Assembly (NCBI GenBank): GCA_900549375.1
Contig: URNY01000058.1
Span: 1-14,961 of the forward strand
DNA length: 14,961 bases
DNA from: an uncultured Bacteroidales bacterium
Lineage (GTDB): Bacteria > Bacteroidota > Bacteroidia > Bacteroidales > Muribaculaceae
Direction of reading: 5' to 3'
The notes under the pieces are model-generated. The model saw only the letters and a list, made by a program, of their open reading frames with translations. It ran no database searches and had not been told where the DNA came from. The translations under genes and the position numbers were made by a program. Below are positions 1 to 7,780 of the stretch, one piece after another; within the stretch, counting starts at the first letter, position 1, and each line of letters opens with the position of its first letter.

Positions 1-1755
1 TTTCGGGAAACGGCTCGAACCGTCGGCACGTATAGATGCCGTCAGATAATAGCGGCTGTCGTAGTTATACATTACACGACCAAGGAATGAAGCCAATGTC
101 TGATAGTTTGCAGATCCGGATGCATACTGGTCACCGGTGCCGGCGCTTACCTGATGAAGAAGGGAGCTCGATCCGGGAACATCCTCGCGCGAACCGTTGA
201 GCCACCAGTCGGCATAACGTTCTGCCGTAAAGCCGGCCATCACCGTGAGGTTATGGGTATCGGCATAAGTGTCCATGTATGTGAGAGTGTTGTTCCATGT
301 CCAGTTCATGGCGTCGCTGTATTTGCGGCCGACATCATCCTTTGCGCGCTGCTCCAAAGCGTCGAGATGGAATGCATAGTTGTAATAGTCGTTGCGCTGA
401 TACCATGCGTTGACACCGAATTGGGTGCGGAAAACGAGCTGGGGTATAGGAGTGATCTGGATATATGGATTCATCAGAACCGAGCCTTTCATCGTGTGGC
501 TGTCCATGCGGGCCAGCGATGCAGCCGGGTTCCATTCCTGGTTGTTGTATGAACGCTGGTAGTTATTCATCGGATTCGCTGCGTCCCACTGGTCTTCCGG
601 ACGGAAAACGGGAGTTGTCGGGTCCATCGAACGGGCTGCGGCAAAAAGATTCGGGGTGTCGTCCCAGTTCTCGAGGTTCGGTGCAATGTCAAGACCAACC
701 TTGAGATATTTGTTGAATTCATATTCGGTGTTGAGGCGGACGTTGACTTTGTCCCAATAGCCATAGTCAAACTGAGAGTTGTTGCGGAAATAGCCCACGG
801 AGAAGCTATATTTGAACTTGTCGTTGCCTCCGCGAACACTCAGAGAGTAATTCTGGACCAGAGCGGCATCGTTCACTACGGTGTCCCACCAGTCGGTGCC
901 GTCGACATCGGCATAGTTTTCGTAAGGTGAGTTCCAGGGAGCCACGCGGCCATCGTTCTCATAGCGTTTGCGGAACACCTGCTCATATTCATGTGCGCCG
1001 GCAATGCTGGGCTTGTTGATATGCTGGAAGCCGACTGATGCCGAGAAATCCACTGCGAGTTTGCCGGCTTTACCTTTTTTGGTCGTGATGATCACAACGC
1101 CATTGGAAGCTCGCGTACCGTAGATAGCCGAGGCTGATGCGTCTTTGAGCACTTCCATGCTCTCGATGTCATTGTTGTTGATGAAATTGATGTTGTCGCT
1201 GTTCAAAGGGACACCGTCGACAACGTAGAGAGGATTCGAGCCGTTCACCGAAGTGATACCGCGGATAATTACCTTCGGAGTCGCTCCCGGGCCACCTGCC
1301 GATGCGATCTGCACACCGCTCACTTTTCCCTGAAGGGCGTCCATGGCGTTGCCGGTGGTTACCTCCGTGATTTCATCTCCTTTTACAGTAGAGATCGAGC
1401 TGGTAAGGTCACTGCGCTTGGCAACACCGTAACCTACAACCACTACCTCATCGAGCGTGGAAGTTGTCTCCTCCATGGTAACGTCGATCACCTGACGGCC
1501 GTTGACCTTCACCGTGATGGGCGAAAAACCTATATAGCTGAACTGAAGCGTGCCATTGGCCGGCACGTTCGAAATCGAATAATTACCGTCGATATCCGTG
1601 GAGGCTCCGTTGGTGGAACCCTTGACGCTTACCGTAGCGCCTATCAGGGGCTCGCCGTCGGTCTTCGACATGACGCGGCCCTTCACCGTGATATTCTGTG
1701 CGGAGGCCATCAAGCCGAGCATCACCGCAATCAGAATGAATAATTGTCTTTTCAT
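1..1755 (-). CDS. SusC/RagA-family TonB-linked outer-membrane transporter (3' end outside window)
   Basis: The reading frame is open for 585 codons from the ATG at 1753-1755 to the left edge; family members are usually about 1,000 residues, so roughly the C-terminal 40% lies outside. Seen: a signal peptide (residues 1-19, MKRQLFILIAVMLGLMASA, mature end QN); a carboxypeptidase-D-like regulatory domain at about 22-95 (GEPLIGATVSVKGS, DIDGNYSI); the LDEVVVVGYG segment at 101-110; then the plug domain with GKVSGVQI, IIRG, NPLYVVDGVP and YGTRASNGVVIITTKKGK, followed by the start of the barrel. Family knowledge: these proteins import oligosaccharides or peptides across the outer membrane using TonB energy, with a SusD lipoprotein as lid. 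The gene follows the lipoprotein gene after 19 bp and should share its transcript. The partner SusD is not in the window and may lie beyond position 1. The substrate cannot be read from sequence. Confidence 0.96.
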   Translation of the reverse strand, partial: MKRQLFILIAVMLGLMASAQNITVKGRVMSKTDGEPLIGATVSVKGSTNGASTDIDGNYSISNVPANGTLQFSYIGFSPITVKVNGRQVIDVTMEETTSTLDEVVVVGYGVAKRSDLTSSISTVKGDEITEVTTGNAMDALQGKVSGVQIASAGGPGATPKVIIRGITSVNGSNPLYVVDGVPLNSDNINFINNNDIESMEVLKDASASAIYGTRASNGVVIITTKKGKAGKLAVDFSASVGFQHINKPSIAGAHEYEQVFRKRYENDGRVAPWNSPYENYADVDGTDWWDTVVNDAALVQNYSLSVRGGNDKFKYSFSVGYFRNNSQFDYGYWDKVNVRLNTEYEFNKYLKVGLDIAPNLENWDDTPNLFAAARSMDPTTPVFRPEDQWDAANPMNNYQRSYNNQEWNPAASLARMDSHTMKGSVLMNPYIQITPIPQLVFRTQFGVNAWYQRNDYYNYAFHLDALEQRAKDDVGRKYSDAMNWTWNNTLTYMDTYADTHNLTVMAGFTAERYADWWLNGSREDVPGSSSLLHQVSAGTGDQYASGSANYQTLASFLGRVMYNYDSRYYLTASIRADGSSRFPK

Positions 1756-1774
1756 AATTGGTTATATTTCAAAT

Positions 1775-3388
1775 TTATTGCGGTAAAAGCATGATTCGCT
1801 CCGTATGGGCGTCGAAAACAAGACGATATTTCCCCTCGGACTTGACTTCGGCTTTCACCCAGTTGTCGGGAATGAAGTTCTTGCGATAGTTCTCATTTCC
1901 CCAGTTGGTGAAATCGAACGTTCCGGCATTGGGATATTGGAATTTAAATTCCGTCTGATCGGCATTTACATATTTCCAGTTGAAATAGTCGGCATTACCG
2001 GTGAACTTGATGTTGTCGGGCATCAGACAGCCATAATAAACGCATTTGCTCGGATCATCCGAATCATCGACACGCCAGGTCGTATAATTCCACCATCCGT
2101 TGGAATGCCAGTTGTGGAGGATAAAGTTCGTTTTCCCTTCGGGAAGCTGCCAGTTGTTGATATAGAATATATTGGGGTTGTTGGCATCCTGCTCCATACG
2201 CGTAACGTTGTCGGGACCTGAAGCCGGACCGAAATACCATTCCTGCATCCAGGGATCCGAGGCGTTCCAGTTGTCGTTCCATGTCCAGAGGTCGTTCTGG
2301 CCATAGCGCAGATGCATCACGGGGTTGATAGCTTGCGATACAGGATAGGTCTCAAAGCTTACCGTGCGGTTGAATGTATCGACGTCGAAGAGGTAATAGA
2401 CGCCGGCTGTGTTGAGCTGAAGACGACCTACAGTTTCGGGATCATCGCCGAGCACTTTCGGATCATCCCCCTCGGGGCCGAAGCATATGGGTCCGAAATC
2501 CGTCTTCTGCGGAAGGAAACAGATTCTGGTGCCTGCCGTGCGGTTGTAATAACGCACCCTATATTTATAAGGAGCCACATGATCCATGGCGATAGGCACA
2601 CCGAATACATCGGAATTCAGCTCGGCTGCCGTCGCGACATCGCAGAGATAAAGCACACTGAAGTCGGGAAGCTCGGATACGGTCACGGTCGATTCTACCT
2701 TGGAGGACCTGACCTCGTTTTCCTGAGCCGGGAGGTCGAATGCCTCTATCTTCACATTATAAGAGGCAAGCTGCGCGGGAAGCGCAAGGGCGTTGGAATA
2801 TTCGATCTTGTTGCGGCCCTCTCCCTCTATGCGGATCGGGAAACCGTCGATGCCTTCTACATCCACCGTGATATAATCGATGGCATGATTGTCTTCGACC
2901 GTAAACTTAAGATTGAAAACGGGGCTGGCCTTCATAAGGACGGTCATCTCTTTGTCGGGAGCCGCCGTAAATACCGGAGCAGTGAAATCTCCGTCGAGCG
3001 TCACGAGAACCTTCTTCTCTGTCACATTGCCTACAACATCGGTTATCAGCACTGCGACATCAAACGATTCTCCCTCCACATTTTCCTGGACTTTGAACTG
3101 ATAGTCGAGATCATACTCTTTCAACGGTTCTCCATAGATAGAGAGAATGTCGATTGTCTTGTTGAGACTGAGTTGCGGACAACGCAAGGTAATCGATGAT
3201 ATACCGTCGGCATCCTTAATCTTGCCCGCAAGCTTAAAGGTGCGTCCGGCCGCTGTCATCACATGTTCACTCTGCACTGTGAAATCAGGATCGGCGTTGT
3301 CGACCGCATCCCAGTTGTCGTCGCTGCACGACCACAAATTGAGAAGCGCCAATGCCGCCACTGTCAGACTTACTTTTTTTAAATACAT
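1775..3388 (-). CDS. PUL surface lipoprotein with Ig-like and SusE/F-like modules
   Basis: The product has 537 residues. I start at the ATG at 3386-3388 because it gives a lipoprotein signal peptide (MYLKKVSLTVAALALLNLWS, Cys21 as acylated residue). The frame continues upstream to a TTG in the predicted -7 box, so that extension should not be transcribed. Residues after the Cys (SDDN) resemble the Bacteroidetes surface-export signal. Two Ig/cadherin-like sheets seem to span about 34-131 and 137-238. Two later modules (about 241-348 and 352-537) each end in a G-x-Y-x-(L/F)-x-x-D-type strand (329-346 and 519-536), as in SusE/SusF-type glycan-binding modules. Residues 368-510 are very rich in tryptophan, suiting sugar binding. 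It is probably a cell-surface glycan-binding protein working with the SusC encoded 19 bp downstream. Placement before susC rather than after susD is unusual. No catalytic motif is visible; the ligand is unknown. Confidence 0.85.
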   Translation of the reverse strand: MYLKKVSLTVAALALLNLWSCSDDNWDAVDNADPDFTVQSEHVMTAAGRTFKLAGKIKDADGISSITLRCPQLSLNKTIDILSIYGEPLKEYDLDYQFKVQENVEGESFDVAVLITDVVGNVTEKKVLVTLDGDFTAPVFTAAPDKEMTVLMKASPVFNLKFTVEDNHAIDYITVDVEGIDGFPIRIEGEGRNKIEYSNALALPAQLASYNVKIEAFDLPAQENEVRSSKVESTVTVSELPDFSVLYLCDVATAAELNSDVFGVPIAMDHVAPYKYRVRYYNRTAGTRICFLPQKTDFGPICFGPEGDDPKVLGDDPETVGRLQLNTAGVYYLFDVDTFNRTVSFETYPVSQAINPVMHLRYGQNDLWTWNDNWNASDPWMQEWYFGPASGPDNVTRMEQDANNPNIFYINNWQLPEGKTNFILHNWHSNGWWNYTTWRVDDSDDPSKCVYYGCLMPDNIKFTGNADYFNWKYVNADQTEFKFQYPNAGTFDFTNWGNENYRKNFIPDNWVKAEVKSEGKYRLVFDAHTERIMLLPQ

Positions 3389-3426
3389 AATGAAACGTTT
3401 ATAGATTTTAGGTAACAATGTCAGGT

Positions 3427-3489
3427 TGAGTTTTCGGTAATCGTCCCCGTGAGTTTTCGGTATTCGCCCGATGAGCTTTCCGCTATTCG
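3427..3489 (-). repeat. Three direct repeats in the predicted leader of the lipoprotein-susC transcript
   Basis: On the plus strand, TGAGTTTTCGGTAATCG (3427-3443) and TGAGTTTTCGGTATTCG (3450-3466) agree at 16 of 17 bases. A diverged third copy, TGAGCTTTCCGCTATTCG, lies at 3472-3489. Copies start 23 and 22 bp apart, about two helical turns. They fall between the minus-strand -7 box (3502-3510) and the lipoprotein start (3388), so they should be in the untranslated leader. They could be operator sites for a regulator, or RNA elements; the sequence does not decide. Confidence 0.7.
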
Positions 3490-3501
3490 TTTTATTCGGA
3501 T

Positions 3502-3510
3502 GCAAATTTA
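3502..3510 (-). promoter_or_regulatory. Bacteroidetes -7 promoter box of the lipoprotein-susC operon
   Basis: The minus strand reads TAAATTTGC, a full match to TAnnTTTG plus the common trailing C. Transcription would begin near 3495, giving a leader of about 107 nt before the ATG at 3388. I see no -33 TTTG at the usual distance, which suits an activator-dependent promoter such as a hybrid-two-component-controlled PUL. Confidence 0.6.
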
Positions 3511-3516
3511 AATAAC

Positions 3517-3528
3517 TTCCCTCGGGAA
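3517..3528. promoter_or_regulatory. Small palindrome next to the PUL promoter, candidate operator
   Basis: TTCCC-TC-GGGAA is an inverted repeat with 5-bp arms. It ends 7 bp upstream of the minus-strand -7 box, about where the -33 element would be expected. It could be an activator half-site pair, but a 5-bp arm can occur by chance. Confidence 0.25.
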
Positions 3529-3640
3529 CGGCATCCGTATTTCGCCATTATTGGATTAAAATTCGGCAACATCCTCCCTCTGCCGCCAAACGTGTTGCAA
3601 AACATATTTTTAGAAAGATATGAAAAACGTTCCCGTAGAT

Positions 3641-3649
3641 TATCTTTGC
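3641..3649 (+). promoter_or_regulatory. Candidate -7 promoter box of the hybrid two-component regulator
   Basis: TATCTTTGC matches TAnnTTTG exactly. Transcription would begin at about 3653-3657, right at the ATGs at 3653 and 3659, so the mRNA would have almost no leader. No convincing -33 box is seen. The match is the main reason for rejecting the upstream ATG at 3620. Confidence 0.5.
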
Positions 3650-3658
3650 GCCATGAAT

Positions 3659-6600
3659 ATGAAACACCTGGTTTTTTCATTATGCTTATCGGTATCGTTT
3701 GCCTGCGTCACGGCAACAGAAACCGGTGAAATCCTGCATCTCGACCGTTCATCGGGATTAAGTAACAATAACATCACTGCTTTCGCCCAGGACGGCGAAG
3801 GATATGTCTGGGTAGCCACTGAATCGGGGCTCAACCGTTTCGACGGATCGATGTTCCGCTCTTTCAAAAAGGCGGACTCCGGTCTTTCCGACAATGCTTT
3901 GAATCGATTATACGCGGATACTGACGAAAAAAAGCTATGGATAGCCACACAGCGCGCGGGCCTCGATGTGCTCGATCTCGACACATACAGAATATCTTCT
4001 TATTGTCATGACGACAAAAACCCTGCAAGCATATGCAGCGATGCCGTGACATCGGTCTGCCGGGCGGGTCACGACGGATTGTGGATAGCCACATATACCG
4101 ACGGACTCGACTATCTCGATAAAAAGACGGGGAAGTTCACGCATTATAATATGTCAACTGTAAAGAACTGGCCCGACAATAAACTGTGGGACGCGATGCC
4201 CGACCGGATGGGCAACATCTACATCGCCCATGTCAACTCCGGCCTTACCGTCTTCAATCCGCAGACCCATAAAATTGAGAACTACCGCTATAATCCTAAC
4301 GATCCCAACAGCATTCCATCAGATGAGGTGAGACGCATTCACATCGACGGCAATCATAACATCTGGGTGGGAACAGACTCCGGTCTCGCCCTTTTTCTTC
4401 CTGACGAAAAACGATTCGTAACATTCCGGCACGATTCCCGCCCTGAATCTTTGCTTTCCAACAAAATACGCGATATATCGAGAACCGGCAACGGATTCCT
4501 TGTCGTGGCCACTGAAAATGGAGGTCTCAGTCTTCTTCCTCTTTCAAGTGTGAACACGGACTCTCCCGAATCTGCAAACTTCATAAACTATTCGATGCAA
4601 AGATCGGATAATTACAAGCTAAGCAACAAGACAGTAAACTCGGCGTTTTATGATTCTTTCGGGAATATATGGGCCGGCACTTACGGCGACGGCATCGATA
4701 TCCTGAGCACGGGGCGGTCATCGGCATCAATTTATGACACCGGATCGCAACCCTTCGGCATCAGTTATAACCCGGTGATGTCGATATGCGCCTACGGAGA
4801 TACTCTATGGGTAGGCAACGACGGAAAGGGAGTAGATCTTCTTGACAAAAACGGTCGGATTGCCTCTTTCCGGAATCTTGGTGACAATGCCGTGCTTGCA
4901 ATGCTCCGCTCCCGCGACGGCTCGGTATGGTTCGGCACATACGGCGGCAAAGTGTTCCGTTATCGCAAAGGGATGGCCGGGCCTGCGAACGTCGACATTC
5001 CGGGGCTTCGCGATGTCCGGTGTTTTGCCGAAGACAGCAAGGGGGATATTCTCATCGGTCATCAAAAAGGAATAGTAAAGATAAGCCCGGATGGCAAGGT
5101 GCTGAAAAATCTCGATTCTTCCTCTATGCCGGGAGGAGGAAATGTAAGATCGATCGACATCGACCGCAAAGGAAGGATATGGGCCGGTTTTTTCGGCGAC
5201 GGCATCACGCTCTATTCTCCGGATCTGGTTCCAGTCAGCAAGAAAACTATCCGGAACGGACTCCCGAGCAATATGATAAACCACATATTGCCTGCTGCCG
5301 ACGGTTCACGCTGGCTCGCCACATCGGAAGGTCTCGTGAAATTATCCCCTTCCATGGAGATCGACACGGTCTACAACAAGAACTCCGGACTTATCGACAA
5401 CTTCGTGGAGGCGCTGATAAAAGATGCCGACGGGAATATATGGATGAGCACGATGGGCGGAATATCCATGCTCGATACCTCGGGAAAGATACATAATTAT
5501 CTTGTCGGCCGTCAATATGGAAGGCTCGACTATAACACCGGAGCGGTCGGCACCGACCTAAGCGGAAAAATCTATTTCGGATCGCATTATGGCGTGCTCT
5601 CATTCATGCCCGAAGCGCTTATGTCGCCTCAGGAAATAGCTGCCCCGAAGATCACTGCGATATCCGTGCTCGGATCTCCGGCCGACGGCGACGACACACG
5701 CTTCTCCCCTTCGGGCGAACTTAAGCTGAACCATAAACAGAACACTCTGCGAATATGGTTCGACATGCTGGATCCGGTGATATCGGCCGAAACATATTAT
5801 GAATATAAACTCGAAGGCCTCGACAAGCAATGGATACGCACCCCGGAAGGTTCCAACCAGGCTGTGATCGGGAATATACCTCCGGGTTCCTATGAACTTC
5901 TTGTAAGAGCCGTTTCTCAGGAGGGAAGCATCAGGAGCGATATTACCCGGCTCAGAATAGTGGTGGCTCCTCCGTTATGGGCCACATGGTGGGCCAAAAC
6001 TCTTTATGCGCTTCTTGCCGCTGCACTCGGTGTTTTCCTGCTTTTGCTATGGCGCAGGCGTATCAAGGCGGAATATGACCTCGCACTCCAGCGCCGCAAC
6101 AACCGCCGACAGGAAGAGCTCATTGCCGAGCGCATGCGTTTCTTCACAAACATCACGCATGAGCTGCGCACTCCCCTCACCCTTATTCTCGGCCCTCTTG
6201 AGGATATGAAAAACGACCCGGAACTTCCCGCTTCTCAAAGCCGCAAGATAAATATAATCCATAAGTCGGCACTTCGTCTGCTCGATCTTATCAACACTAT
6301 TCTCGAATTCCGTAAGACAGAGACCCGCAACAGGCAGTTTCGGGTGCAGAAGGCCGACTTAGCCGCTACTGTCCGCGAAATGGGAGCCCGCTATTCAGAA
6401 CTGAACACCAATGGCCGTCTGACCGTGGACACCGAAATCGGTGAAGGAGATTTCCATATCTGGTTCGACCCCGAGATTGTGGTCATGATTATCGACAACC
6501 TGATGAGCAATGCCTGCAAATATACGTCGGAAGGAACCGTCAGGCTGAAGCTTTACCATACCAAGGAATCAGGAGTGGATTTCACCGAGATAGCCGTGAG

Positions 6601-7780
6601 CGACACCGGTCTCGGCATGGATTCCGATACGATGGACCATATTTTCGGACGGTATTACAGAAGCCGCAACGCCGAGTCGCGACTTGGCACGGGCATCGGT
6701 CTGTCTCTTGTTTATAATCTCGTTAAACTTCACAAAGGGGAGATTTTCGTTGAGAGTGAGCCGAAGGCGGGAAGCGTTTTCCGTTTCAGGCTCCACACCG
6801 ATAACGATTATGCCGGTGTGGAGCGCCGCAATCCGGTTCCGATGAAGGCACCCGAACAGGAAAGTCCGAGATCGGAAAAGAACGTTAACGCCGAAGAGAG
6901 AGGTGCCCTCCTTGTAGTGGAAGACAATGTGGATATCGTAAACTACATTTCGGAGATAATGACCGATAAATATGAGGTGACTCATGCTTCCAACGGTGCG
7001 GAAGGCCTGAGACTCGCGCGCGAGATTCATCCGGATATCATAATATGCGATATCATGATGCCGGAGATGGATGGCATCACAATGATCAGGGAGATGAAGA
7101 AAGATGAAGACCTCTCCTTTATTCCGGTGGTGGTTATCACAGCCAAAACAGCTTCCGAGGCGCGTGTAGAAGCCTATGAAGCGGGGGCGGATGCCTTCAT
7201 TTCAAAGCCCTTCACTTCCCGCCTTCTGGTTTCGCGCATCAAAAATCTGCTCGAGGCGCGACACAAACTCTCGATTTCGATGATTGCCTCGGCTCCGCAA
7301 CATGAAAGCGCGATATCATCTGCCCGTAAGAAAGAAGAGACCGAAGGGACTGAGGAATCCCCTATAATTTCGAAAATGAACGATGCCGACCGCGCGTTTG
7401 TGGAGAATGTCAACAGAATTATCATCGACAATATCTCCGACGCGGGCCTCGAAGTGAAGGCCGTGGCTTCAAAAATGGCCATGAGCCACAGCACGCTCTA
7501 CCGCAGGGTGAAAGCAACGACCGGACTGACCGTGAATGGCCTTATACGGAAATGCCGCGCCCGCGAAGGCGCCCGATTGCTGGAAACGGGGAAATATACA
7601 ATTTCAGAGGTTTCCTATATGGTCGGCATCAACTCGCAGAGCAACTTCCGTATATGCTTCAGAGAGGAATTCGGGATGAACCCCTCGGAATACATTGTTA
7701 AAATCTCAAACGCTTCCGGGAATCATTCTGCTGCCGACGATCATTCTGCTGCGGGCGATGATTCATTCGCTGAGGATTGA
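3659..7780 (+). CDS. Hybrid two-component system sensor/regulator (PUL activator)
   Basis: The product has 1,373 residues from ATG 3659; in-frame ATGs at 3653 and 3620 are alternatives. I prefer 3659 or 3653 because a signal peptide then starts at once (MKHLVFSLCLSVSFACVTA) and a -7 box lies at 3641-3649. Domains in order: a periplasmic two-bladed propeller of repeated WVATESGLNRFDG- and IWVGTDSGL-like strands (about 22-690); a Y_Y_Y domain (about 702-770, YYEYKLEGLDKQW); one membrane helix (about 777-802); HisKA with FFTNITHELRTP, phospho-acceptor His834; HATPase with NLMSNACKYTSEG and GTGIGLSLV; a receiver (about 1082-1197) with CDIMMPEMDG, Asp1131, and a Lys in ISKPF; and an AraC-type HTH (about 1257-1350). 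Family knowledge: such proteins bind oligosaccharides in the periplasm and activate adjacent PUL operons. The divergent lipoprotein-susC operon is the obvious target. The 3' end overlaps the convergent dus gene by 18 bp. Confidence 0.96.
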   Translation: MKHLVFSLCLSVSFACVTATETGEILHLDRSSGLSNNNITAFAQDGEGYVWVATESGLNRFDGSMFRSFKKADSGLSDNALNRLYADTDEKKLWIATQRAGLDVLDLDTYRISSYCHDDKNPASICSDAVTSVCRAGHDGLWIATYTDGLDYLDKKTGKFTHYNMSTVKNWPDNKLWDAMPDRMGNIYIAHVNSGLTVFNPQTHKIENYRYNPNDPNSIPSDEVRRIHIDGNHNIWVGTDSGLALFLPDEKRFVTFRHDSRPESLLSNKIRDISRTGNGFLVVATENGGLSLLPLSSVNTDSPESANFINYSMQRSDNYKLSNKTVNSAFYDSFGNIWAGTYGDGIDILSTGRSSASIYDTGSQPFGISYNPVMSICAYGDTLWVGNDGKGVDLLDKNGRIASFRNLGDNAVLAMLRSRDGSVWFGTYGGKVFRYRKGMAGPANVDIPGLRDVRCFAEDSKGDILIGHQKGIVKISPDGKVLKNLDSSSMPGGGNVRSIDIDRKGRIWAGFFGDGITLYSPDLVPVSKKTIRNGLPSNMINHILPAADGSRWLATSEGLVKLSPSMEIDTVYNKNSGLIDNFVEALIKDADGNIWMSTMGGISMLDTSGKIHNYLVGRQYGRLDYNTGAVGTDLSGKIYFGSHYGVLSFMPEALMSPQEIAAPKITAISVLGSPADGDDTRFSPSGELKLNHKQNTLRIWFDMLDPVISAETYYEYKLEGLDKQWIRTPEGSNQAVIGNIPPGSYELLVRAVSQEGSIRSDITRLRIVVAPPLWATWWAKTLYALLAAALGVFLLLLWRRRIKAEYDLALQRRNNRRQEELIAERMRFFTNITHELRTPLTLILGPLEDMKNDPELPASQSRKINIIHKSALRLLDLINTILEFRKTETRNRQFRVQKADLAATVREMGARYSELNTNGRLTVDTEIGEGDFHIWFDPEIVVMIIDNLMSNACKYTSEGTVRLKLYHTKESGVDFTEIAVSDTGLGMDSDTMDHIFGRYYRSRNAESRLGTGIGLSLVYNLVKLHKGEIFVESEPKAGSVFRFRLHTDNDYAGVERRNPVPMKAPEQESPRSEKNVNAEERGALLVVEDNVDIVNYISEIMTDKYEVTHASNGAEGLRLAREIHPDIIICDIMMPEMDGITMIREMKKDEDLSFIPVVVITAKTASEARVEAYEAGADAFISKPFTSRLLVSRIKNLLEARHKLSISMIASAPQHESAISSARKKEETEGTEESPIISKMNDADRAFVENVNRIIIDNISDAGLEVKAVASKMAMSHSTLYRRVKATTGLTVNGLIRKCRAREGARLLETGKYTISEVSYMVGINSQSNFRICFREEFGMNPSEYIVKISNASGNHSAADDHSAAGDDSFAED
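7722..7757 (+). repeat. Tandem 18-bp duplication in the 3' end of the regulator gene
   Basis: ATCATTCTGCTGCCGACG (7722-7739) is followed at once by ATCATTCTGCTGCGGGCG (7740-7757), 16 of 18 identical. A degenerate third unit seems to begin at 7758. The 18-bp unit keeps the frame and adds six-residue blocks (HSAADD, HSAAGD, DSFAED) after the AraC domain, as an acidic tail. Confidence 0.75.

Noticed and set aside
2312..3199. A 295-codon plus-strand open frame opposite the lipoprotein gene
   Set aside because: It mirrors a well-supported lipoprotein with signal peptide and domain structure; the product is rich in His, Ile and Arg without any recognisable motif.
3427..3489. CRISPR-like repeat array
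   Set aside because: The repeat is only 17 bp, the gaps are 5-6 bp, the third copy is diverged, and there are no cas genes.
3389..3505. Longer start for the lipoprotein gene at a TTG
   Set aside because: The extension covers the leader repeats, would bury the lipoprotein signal peptide, and begins inside the predicted -7 promoter box.
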